From: Catonia carolina
Lineage: Eukaryota > Arthropoda > Insecta > Hemiptera > Achilidae
Assembly (NCBI GenBank): GCA_035578175.1
Contig: JAQMRL010000002.1
Span: forward strand, 130,946,171-131,010,170
Length of the DNA stretch: 64,000 nt
Direction: 5' to 3'
Shown: positions 12,741 to 21,540 of the stretch, piece after piece
Layout: every line of letters begins with the position of its first letter
Numbering within the stretch: the first letter of the stretch is position 1
The notes under the pieces: model-generated
The model's database searches: none
What the model was told of the DNA's origin: nothing
The model's input: only the letters and a program-made list of their open reading frames with translations
Made by a program: the position numbers and the translations under genes

Positions 12741-13145
12741 TGTCCATAACAGATAGGCAGAGTGTTAAATTAGTTTCACTCGATCTGCTAGTTCCAGGGC
12801 TACAAAAATAATTCTGTTTCTTATCACATGGTCAGTCAGCCAGTTATATGACTAAAACATTTAAGAACAGAAGAGGTAGATGTGTAAAAGACATTAGTCA
12901 GAGTTACCTCTGACAAAAATGAATTTCATAATACAGCCAGACCCCGTGGAAAATGAAGTGAAGGTGTCATTTGCAGGGTGGAAAGTAGGTGCTTTTCGGA
13001 AGGTCTGGCATGCTGATAAGCATATTTTTCCACTCAGTGAGGAAGGCAATAGTAATTAAACCATCTCACTCCTAATTTTTACTTAGTAAAACCTTTAGAG
13101 CCTAAGTAAAACCAGCCTTTCGGCTGTTGACCTAAACAACAACAA
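12741..13145 (+). repeat. SINE-A copy 1, near full length
   Basis: Begins with the shared 5' start (CATAACAGATAGG) and the GAGTG...CACTC hairpin, and ends in CCTTTCGGCTGTTGACC followed by an AAC-repeat tail. Near 13090 the segment AAACCTTTAGAGCCTAAGTAAAACC shows a small duplication of AGTAAAACC compared with other copies. A weak flanking repeat AAAGTT is present on both sides. The short internal ORF is broken in this copy. Confidence 0.8.
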
Positions 13146-13873
13146 AGTTTAAACTGAAAAGAGGGAAATAACGTAGATAAATTTATTATTAACCATAACC
13201 CAATTAAGTAAAAACTGATATTAGTACCTAGTCTATAGGTTATAAAGGAGAATAGATAAGGTTAACTGTTTAGATATTTATATGCTACAAAACAAGTTAT
13301 ACTATTTTCTTTTAATAGAACAGTATACTTTAATTTAAATATTACTATTAATATCATACACCATATTTTTCTATAATAAATAACAGAATACATAATAATA
13401 ATTTATATAAATATATGAGATATCAATAAGCTGTTTAATTTTTATACATCACGATTTGATCCCATTTGAAATGTTAGGTCAATATTTTATATAATTTTAT
13501 AGTTCATTTATAAAAACATAAGTACTTTAGTCACGATTATTTTTTATCCGAGACTAAATCTAGGCCAGTTAAAGTCAGTTATGTATAAAATACATAAATA
13601 TGTTGTAAATGTAATATATACCTACATTGCATATAACGCTAAGTAATAGTGTTTTAACATAAATTTAGAAATAGTATTATTTTTATGTAATCTTACTGGT
13701 TATTATTTATATTGCTTTATAATTATTTATTGATTTTATTTAAATGTGGAGAATACTCAGAGAAGGTAATTATAGATCAATGTAACACTAATTAAATAAA
13801 TAACTGAGAGTATGAATAATTTTTTTTATTGATTAATGTGTTAATGCAAAGTATATTTGTTAATTTTGTAGAT
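13146..13873. other. Very A+T-rich sequence, nothing recognised
   Basis: No features beyond low-complexity A/T runs. Confidence 0.5.
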
Positions 13874-14265
13874 ACGAGGTAGTTGGAGTGTTAAATTATT
13901 TGCACTCGATCTGCTAAGTTCCAGGGCTACAAAAAATAGTTCTGTTTCTTATAACATGGTAAAGCAATTATATAACTGAAGCATTTAAAAACAGAAGAGG
14001 TTGAGATGTAAAAAAACACTAGTCATAGTCAACACCTTTGAGAGAAATGAATTTCATCATTATACAGCCAGACCCTGTCGGGTATAAAGAGAAGGTGTCA
14101 TTTTCAGGGTGGAAAGTAGATGCTTTTCAGAGGGTCAGGCATGCTGATAAGCATATTTTTCTACTCAGTGAGGAAGACAATGGTAAACCACCTCACTTCT
14201 CGTTTTATTTAGTAAAGCCTCTAGAGGTTCAAACCAGTCTTTCGGCTGATGACCTAAACAACATT
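13874..14265 (+). repeat. SINE-A copy 2 with open internal ORF
   Basis: Matches the family from GGAGTGTTAAATTATTTGCA to the tail GACCTAAACAACA. The first 12-15 bases of the family 5' end are not recognisable, so the end is degraded or slightly truncated. The internal reading frame from ATG 14047 is open for 75 codons (MNFIIIQPDPV ... VQTSLSADDLNN). No clear target-site duplication. Confidence 0.8.
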
Positions 14266-14299
14266 GGCCTATAGTTATTAAGAAGGTGATAGGAATGCT

Positions 14300-14640
14300 C
14301 TATATCTACAGTTAGGGAAAACTAGTGGATAAAAAGGGTTATTGCAGTGTTTGATTTGATGTTATGTAATGGATAACGGTGTTAAGAACGTGCAATTACT
14401 GAGATGACTATGGGGCGGACAACAATCAGGTAGAAAGATCCTTGAAAGAACTACGAGATTCAACAGAGGAGGTACAGACTGAGAAAGAGAGATAGAGGTA
14501 GTCCACAAACACTGTGAAGAGGACTTAAACTGATTACAGGATCTAACTATCAAGGAAAGGCGTAAAATATGGAAGTTAAGATATAAACAGTCTATATCCA
14601 ATACAGGATGATGATAAGCAGATAAAGAAGAAAGGTGCTC
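14300..14640 (+). pseudogene. Possible LINE 3'-end remnant
   Basis: With several frameshifts the plus strand yields GRKILERTTRFNRGGTD, then RKRW-like residues, VKRDL-like residues and a final KERRKIWK-like stretch. This resembles the G-R-P-R-K-R-W-x-D-x-V-x-x-D-L tail of a LINE ORF2. It lies between SINE-A copy 2 and a SINE-A fragment. The match is loose and heavily interrupted. Confidence 0.3.
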
Positions 14641-14689
14641 GGGTCACTTGATCACACCTTCTTCACCAGAATGCACAACGACCTCATAA

Positions 14690-14732
14690 ACATTAGGTGG
14701 AGTGTTAAATAATTACAATCAATCTGTGTACA
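14690..14732 (+). repeat. SINE-A 5'-end fragment
   Basis: CATAAACATTAGGTGGAGTG, TTAAATAATTACAATC and ATCTG match the first 43 bases of SINE-A. The rest is absent. Confidence 0.55.
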
Positions 14733-15600
14733 ATAACAATAATTCGGGTTACAGGGTTAATCATTTTCAATATCTATTATAAAGTTATTAATTTTAAGTT
14801 TCATTGTTATTTTGAATATTGTTGAATAAAATTATAGGCTAATAATTATTTTTTTATTTAGGTAATTTAATATTTTTTACTACATTTATATCATCTAAAA
14901 ACGAGTTTTATCCTTCTTAAATCACCTGTAATATTATTGTTACATAGCACCTTCATCCATTCAGCTCTTCAATTTTATAACTATCCATCATAATTTCTCA
15001 AGTATAATTGAAAAAAATGAGAGGTAGACTAATGAAACAGTTACCTACAAACTAGGTGGTCTTTTTAAAAAAAAAATGAAGCAACAGAAATTTTTTATAA
15101 ACTAAAATCAAAACACTAAAACCTTAAAAAAGGCAAATGAAAATGAAAACAGGTAAAACAAATTGAAAACTGTGAATCTTGATAGACAATATGATTTTTC
15201 CGATCAATAAACACAACAAAATAATTATCCTTGAATTTAAAGTAGGCTAAGTAAAAATAAACATACTGGGCAATTTTTATATATGAGAAAAGAAAAAATA
15301 AGTAGGTTGCTACCTTAGAAATACTATTTCCAATAGTTTTTAGTAGACTACTTACATTACGTGTAAGATTCTTTAGTTTGAATAGCCAAGGACTATAATT
15401 CATTCTGTTTCAAAACGATATTAATTCCTGAGAACTCACGCTTGCCATAAAGACTTACCTGTAACAAAAAAGAAAACACAATGTAAAAATATATATATTC
15501 AAAATATCATAAATAATAATGTAAGCCTACTTTAATAAGTTTACTATATCTATAGATTTACAGATTAGGAAACATTTTTTAAAACATTATGTTTTGGAAG
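14733..15600. other. Non-coding; right half is a diverged duplicate of 56005-56215
   Basis: About 15335-15500 matches 56005-56215 in blocks (GACTACTTACAT; CATAAAGACTTACCTGTAAC; a shared A-rich block after it). On the minus strand both copies carry a T-rich run, then TTACAG, then GTAAGTCTTTATGG, so each looks both acceptor-like and donor-like. The 95-codon minus ORF at 15116-15403 has no recognisable domain. The rest is A+T-rich. Confidence 0.45.
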
Positions 15601-15604
15601 TTAG

Positions 15605-16021
15605 CATTAAACGGGTAAAACGTGGGTGATAGGGGCTGTTGAAAGGAAGAGGATAGAAGCTTTTGAAATGTGGTGTTATAGGAGAATGTTAAAGATTAGG
15701 TGGATGGATAAATAAGTTATAAGTAATTTAGAGGATCTTAGGCGAGTGGATGAAAAAAGAAGTATATGGAAGCATCTTACCAGAAGAAGGGATAGGCTAG
15801 TGGGGCATATCTTAAGACATCCAGGTATTGGGCTATCAGTAATGGAGGGTAATATTGAGGGAGTAAATTGTAGGGAAAGGCAAAGATTAGAATATATAAA
15901 GCGAATTACAAATAATGTAGGGTGTTACAGGTATGTAGATATGAAACGACTTGCGCAAGATAGAAAGCTTGGAGAACTGTATCAAACCAGTCGAGAGACT
16001 GATGACAAAAAGCATCTATAG
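15605..16021 (+). pseudogene. LINE 3'-end remnant, second lineage
   Basis: Translation gives RKRIEAFEMWCYRRMLKIRW, a stop, then RRRDRLVGHILRHPG, then VMEGNIEGVN and NNVGCYRYVDMKRLAQDR. This is the end of a LINE ORF2: E-A-F-E-M-W-x-Y-R-R-M-L-x-I, then R-x-x-x-x-G-H-x-L-R, E-G-K-x-E-G-like, then a YxxMKRLAxDR terminus. The last 91 codons (15746-16021) are still open. The G-x-x-x-x-G-R-P element is damaged. The terminus differs from the 725-codon element, so it belongs to a separate family within a related group. Confidence 0.7.
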
Positions 16022-16499
16022 AATGACATACACAATGGTGTAATTACTACGATTTTATTAGGAGTATAAAAATATGTAACAAGCTGAGTTGGGCCTCAAA
16101 TATAGAAAATTATTTAGGGATATCCTTCCCAAAAATAAAATAAAAATTTATAATAACATTTTAAAATCCATCAGAGTTAATGGTATAATTTGTGGTATAT
16201 ACCACAGAACCGTGCAGCAGATATAAACAGACTACGGGTTGAAAGTCAGTAAAAAGGATGCGTAATCATGTTACACTCTACCAACGCCTTCAGTCAAAAC
16301 AACCGGCGATAGAACGGATGTTTTCTAATAGGCCTAATCTATGAATTCTTTCTATTGGTACTGTTGTATTTTGTGTTTATTATGTGTTTCAATAAGTATA
16401 ATAGCAAGTTTCATCTGATTAGCAAAGAACATTTTTTGAAACTCAAATGGATCGCGCTAAGTTCAATCACAATTTTAATACATTTATGTTTTGATGTGC
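16022..16499. other. Non-coding, nothing recognised
   Basis: No repeat or coding match seen. Confidence 0.5.
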
Positions 16500-16845
16500 T
16501 GCAAGGTTCCATGGGATAGAGTGTAGTTCCAATGAACTAAAAGTGTTCTGTATTTGGAACTGGTTGTTCCAGAGAAAATCAGATAAGAATATACAAATTT
16601 TCCAGAACAAAGTACTGAGAGTCATTTATTGCTCCTTGGTACCTTACAAATGGTGATATGCACAAAAATCTCAACATCCCTTATCAGTCCAGTGAAATAA
16701 AAAGATTTGCTTCTAAACATGAAGTTCGTCTACATGGACATATCATTACTAAAAAAGTTCAACTTCTCGAAAATGAATATGTTTTAAGAAAGCTTAAAAG
16801 GATGAAGCCTTTTGAGTGCATGATGATAATGTAGTAGGATATTAG
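16500..16845 (+). pseudogene. Jockey-like LINE 3'-end remnant
   Basis: Across frameshifts the plus strand reads IQIFQNKVLRVIYCS, then NGDMHKNLNIPYQSSEIKRF, ASKHEVRLHGH, then LLENEYVLRKLKRMKPFE. This is the standard end of Jockey/I-type ORF2 proteins: I-Q-x-x-Q-N-K-x-L-R-x-I, then H-x-D-L-x-I-P, then R-L-x-x-H. It is a different clade from the other LINE tails here. Three frame changes show long decay. Confidence 0.65.
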
Positions 16846-17017
16846 GCTAAGTTATAACTAGGTCATTAATGGATGGACATAATAGAATGTTGGTAACTAA
16901 AGTGTTTGGTTTTAATATATTACGAAAAAAAATTAATGGTTCACCTTTTAGACCAGTTATAATCAATAAAGTATAAAAAAATAATATCTTATGAGCATTC
17001 AGTAATAATTGAGAACC

Positions 17018-17335
17018 CATTGGTTCAAAATCAGCTGTTAATCAACTGTTGAACAGCTGATTTTCGGAAACGAAGTTTCTGGTTCAAATCCTAGTAAAGG
17101 TAATTACTTTTAATACGGATTTGAATACTAGACAGACATTACCGTTGTACTTTGATAGTTGGGGTTTAATTAACCACACTCTTTCAAAAATGATCAGCCT
17201 GGGTCCTGTACAAGATTGATGGTCTACATCTCATTTACACAACATACACACCATCCTCATCTCACTAGATTTTGGGGGGGGGTTTCTTATTGTTCTAAAT
17301 TGAACAGATTGAAAAGTATACACATTAGAGACTAG
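17018..17335 (+). repeat. SINE-B copy 1
   Basis: Carries the B-box-like GGTTCAAATCCTAGTAAAGG, the family middle (GGGTTTAATTAACCACACTCTTTC, with a mutation) and the 3' part (CATCCTCATCTCACTAG ... TTGTTCTAAATTGAACAG). The A-box part of the head is replaced by a perfect 13-bp inverted repeat (17027-17039 against 17052-17064). A G9 run lies at about 17274-17282. Confidence 0.65.
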
Positions 17336-20158
17336 AAAACAATCGAGGAAACAGAAATTCGTGTAGCCTATATACAGAAAATAAATGTATTATAATATTT
17401 TTTTGTCCAAATGAGTAGATAAATGACCCTAAAATATTGAAGGTTCTTTTATTTTTACGAGAAATCTTTGAAAAGAAAAATTACTCAGACCCACGATTTA
17501 TCCTTTTAAATATTTCAATAAATTCACATTTATAATAAGAATTTTAATAAAATATAATACGAGAGACAGTAAAACAATAATAACTGTTAAACTAGAAACA
17601 ATGAACATAGGCGATTACTTAGTAAAATAACCTATAATAGGTATAATATATACCAAATAACCTATAATGCATTAATAACATTGAAGGCCAATAAGTTAAG
17701 CTACTGCCATTCAGGGTAATAACGGGTTAAGTTACATTTTATATAGGTTATTTCATAATACTTTGTATAAAATATTATATAGGTCTATATTACAATGTGG
17801 TAGCAATGGTAAATTCAAATATAATAAAGGACAATAAAGTTATGCCTACTTATTTATAAATCAGATAGTAATATTAATAAATTGTATTATTAGGTCTAAA
17901 ATAAAATATAAATAATCTCTAAGTAGTTTTAATTATGACACACAAGGCTATTACTATATTATTGAGATAAAGTAGGCGTAATAGGTAAAATAAACATTTT
18001 TCTAAAGGCTGTATAATTACTGTAGGTTTGTCTCTGAATATTCTTTGCAATGTTTTGCAAATCCATTTTTGCACATCCAAAATTTACCCTACTTACTCAA
18101 ATAGGTTTCTACGCAGTACTTTTCCTTACTGACTTAACGTGAAAATACGAGTAGCTTATCAAATGAAGTCCAATAAAACGACTAATATAAGGCTTATCTA
18201 TCCCAAATAAATTTTTATTTTTACTTCATTTGTGATATAAAAAAAACTACAATTGTATAAATTTTATTACAGCTAACAGTTATGATATGAATCGAGTTGT
18301 TGACATCATTAAGGGAATGAAAAAATTATTTTATACACTACAAATAATTTTGAACCCCATATGAACACATGGAATCGATAGGGTATCTCCACCAGCACTT
18401 CAAATAAGCCTATATTAAATTTATGTTTTTTCTTCCCTTATTTCTTAAAAATTTAATTCTTCTTTTGAAGTCTGTCAATTTATTTTTAGCCTATTAAATA
18501 TTTTGATGGGCTGTATTTTATAAACAACTGTTAAAAGGTTAAATTTATCACCTATAGGCTTGTAAATACATAGTAGTATTGTTTTGTTGTAGCCTAATTA
18601 TAATTATTTATAATTTGTTTTGTTTTTTCTTTGTTAATAAAATTGCAAAATGTTTAATGAACAAAATTAATAAGTGGAATTGTAAAAATGAACATTGAAA
18701 ATTCTTAAAAATAAAATCAGTAATCAATTAGTTTCGTGTACTAAACCTAGTCTTAGTTTTCCTAATCCTGGATATAATTGAGCCGTCCTGATCAAGGATT
18801 TTGCCCAGTTTTCCTTTGCCATTCTAAAAGAAGCCTGGTCAGTCTCCTGTTCATATTTTGTGCAATAGTAGGCCTAAGCATCAATAACCTACCTATTTCC
18901 TACTCCAATTTTTTAAGCTCGTCATAAGCTTTTCCTACATACTAAATTTATTTTTATTTATCTAGCATAACTACTTAAGTTTCAAACCAGATTTTGGGCT
19001 GATTACTCAAATAAAAATTAAAAAAAAAATGTAACCTAAATGAATGAACCTGACCCTAATAAATAAGGAATTTTTAAAAGTAATAAATAAGTTAGGCCTA
19101 TCTAAAAAATAAATTTCTTTAAGCCCCTTTCAATTTTACATTAAAATGTATTACTACAAAAATTATGTATTATGTTTGAAACAATAAATTTAACACGTTT
19201 TGCACTGGTAAAGATGTGAATATTAACATTGTGCTTAAGGTTCTTTGTATATAATTAATTTACAAGAAAACATAACCTCTAAAACATTGTCAGTTAGGCT
19301 TAATTAGAAGTTCTATAACCCAGAAAATTACCTAAAAGAACAATGTTTAAAATGTGAACAAAAATACAACAAAACGGTTTTTTCCTAAGAACGTTAATGT
19401 AATTTTCCGTTAATTTCCTTTTTCAATTAGCTTATAGGCCTACAACAAGCGGTAACTTTATAAATATTTTATAAAATTAAATAATTTGTTGGTTTTTCAA
19501 CATGTAAGTTATTTCAACATGGATATTATCTTCTTCATTAATAAATTAAATGAAAAAGAAGAATATAATGACCGAGAATAAATTCTATATTAAGTCTGAT
19601 ACGGTTAGCCTATAACCATGACGTAATTCATTTCATCTCGATGACATAACGTTTTTTATTAGTAAGAAACTTTTCATGAGCAACTTAACAATATTTTGTT
19701 TAATTTTCGTTTTGACCAGTTCCTACTGTCCGTTAACACACGAACGTTTATATTTTGAAATTAATTAGAAATATTATCGTGAATGAAACTGCGAACATTC
19801 TCGTAATTTATTTATTTTCATATCTATGGTCCGTGAACCTTTAAGGCCAACGCCTTTTCATAGCTACTAAAATTATGTTTTCGAGTAACTAAATACTTTT
19901 TCAGTTGAATCTCTGCAGTTTATATATTTTAACCTAAGAGTAAAGCTTGATTGTAGTCTAATAATTGAAAACTTTAGACAGCAGAAGCCATATCGAGATA
20001 AATAAATTAGTTTTATTATCAAGTACAATAACAAGTAGGCCCAAGTTGTTATTTAGTGCCAACTGCAGTTTGTTTAGAGAAAAGTTTGCATGGTTGCCCA
20101 TAAGTATCAAAATTGTAATATTGTAAATAAAATACAATATGCCTACATTATGAAAAGT
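17336..20158. other. A+T-rich sequence, nothing coding
   Basis: About 18783-18870 carries the dispersed phrase CCTGATCAAGGATTTTGCC followed by AGTTTCC-like and CCTGGTC-like blocks also seen near 9340 and 30510. No ORF over 60 codons. Dense in TAGGCCTA/TAGGCTA-type motifs (18869, 19093, 19435 and relatives). Confidence 0.5.
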
Positions 20159-20576
20159 TGCTCATAACAGGCAGGTGGAGGTTTTAATAAAAAAATTATT
20201 TGCACTCGATCTGCTAGTTCTAGGGCTACAAAAATAGTTCTGTTTCTTATCACAAGGTCAGCCAATTATAAGACTGAAGTATTTAAGAAAAGAAGAGCTA
20301 GAGGTGTAAACGACACTAGTCAGAGTTAGCCTATATCCTCTGACGTTAGGAATGAGTTTCATCATTGTACACCCAGACCCTGCGATAATGGAAGTGAAGG
20401 TTTCATTTACAGGGTACGAAGTAGATGCTTTTCAGAGGGCCTGGCATGTTGATAAACATACTTTTCCACTCAGTGAGGAAGGCTCGATAAACCACCACAT
20501 TCCTCGTTTTATTCCTCGTTTTATTTATAGTAAAGGAGTTCAAACCAGCCTTTCGGCCAATGACCAAAACAACTAC
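20159..20576 (+). repeat. SINE-A copy 3 with 14-bp target-site duplication
   Basis: Full length, from GCTCATAACAGGCAGGTGG to the AAC-type tail. Flanks are ACATTATGAAAAGT (20145-20158) and ACATTATGACAAGT (20577-20590), a 14-bp duplication with one mismatch. Near 20500 the phrase TTCCTCGTTTTA is duplicated. At 20327-20333 it carries TAGCCTA where other copies have only TA. The internal ORF from 20352 stays open. Confidence 0.88.
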
Positions 20577-20752
20577 ACATTATGACAAGTCAAAACCTTG
20601 CGGTAACTTACACCTTTCCCAGCAATATAAGGTTACTATTGCACAAAACGCAGACAGTCGACAGATCAGAAATTCGTTTGGAATGGCAACGTAAAACTAA
20701 GGAAAAACCTTGACCACAACAGCCAAAAATATTATGTAGTCTAGCTAATAGG
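20577..20752. other. Spacer between two inverted SINE-A copies
   Basis: About 175 bp of unrecognised sequence that would form the loop if transcripts of copies 3 and 4 paired. Confidence 0.5.
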
Positions 20753-21083
20753 TTGTTGTTGTTTAGGTCAACAGCCGAAAGACTGGTTTGAACCTGTAGA
20801 GGTTTTACTAAGTAAAACGAGGAGTGGGGTGGTTTACCATTGCCTTCCTCACTGAGTGGAAAAGTACGCTTATCAGCATGCCGGGCCCTCTGAAAAGCAC
20901 ATATTTTCCACTCTGCAAATGACACCTTCAACTCATTCACCACAGGGTCTGGCTGTATAATGAAATTCATTACGTTCAGAGGAGATAACTCTGATTAGTG
21001 TCTTTTACACCTCTACCTCTTCTGTTCAATGATTCAGTCATTTAATTGGCTGACCATGTGTTAAGAAACATAACTATTTATTT
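20753..21083 (-). repeat. SINE-A copy 4, 5'-truncated, possible 11-bp duplication
   Basis: Minus-strand copy running from the tail (GTTGTTGTTTAGGTCA) to about 55 bases short of the family 5' end. TAGCTAATAGG flanks both sides (20742-20752 and 21084-21094). Truncation at the 5' end with a direct repeat at the junctions is what target-primed reverse transcription gives. The same 11-mer recurs twice more downstream, so it could be a pre-existing tandem repeat. Internal ORF open (MNFIIQPDPVVNELKVSFAE ...). Confidence 0.82.
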
Positions 21084-21130
21084 TAGCTAATAGGTATTTA
21101 GGTTAGCTAATAGGTTTAGCTAATAGGTAG
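21084..21130. repeat. Short tandem array of TAGCTAATAGG
   Basis: TAGCTAATAGG starts at 21084, 21103 and 21117, with a fourth copy at 20742 across the SINE. Spacings are 19 and 14 bp, so the array is irregular. Confidence 0.6.
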
Positions 21131-21408
21131 ATTAGGCTATAGAATATTCATAAATTACAAAAATGAATAAGTTACTTAATAATTTGCAGTGTTCTTATGT
21201 ACAAAATTGTCCATTTAACAGTTTACAAGTTTTTTAACAAAAATAAAACCGACGAAAAATAATTATGTGACAATACAAATCAATTACTCTATAAACTTAT
21301 AGGTCTAATATAAACAAATTTAAACATAACTACATATTCTACTTAATTTTAATTAATTTTAAATAAGAAAAAACTTAATACAAGTTATCATAGAAAATAT
21401 GCCTAGTA

Positions 21409-21540
21409 TAACGGATAGGTGGAGTGTTAAATTAATTACACTCGATCTGCTGGTTCCAGGGCTACAAAAAATAGTTCTGTTTCTTATCAGATAGTCAGCC
21501 AGTTATATGACTGAACTATTTAAGAACAGAAGAGGTAGAG
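21409..21540 (+). repeat. SINE-A copy 5, left part (interrupted by a LINE)
   Basis: Matches the first 130 bases of the family (ATAACGGATAGGTGGAGTG to GAACAGAAGAGGTAGAG). The sequence then switches abruptly to the 3' end of the minus-strand LINE. The remainder of this copy resumes at 23786. Confidence 0.82.
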
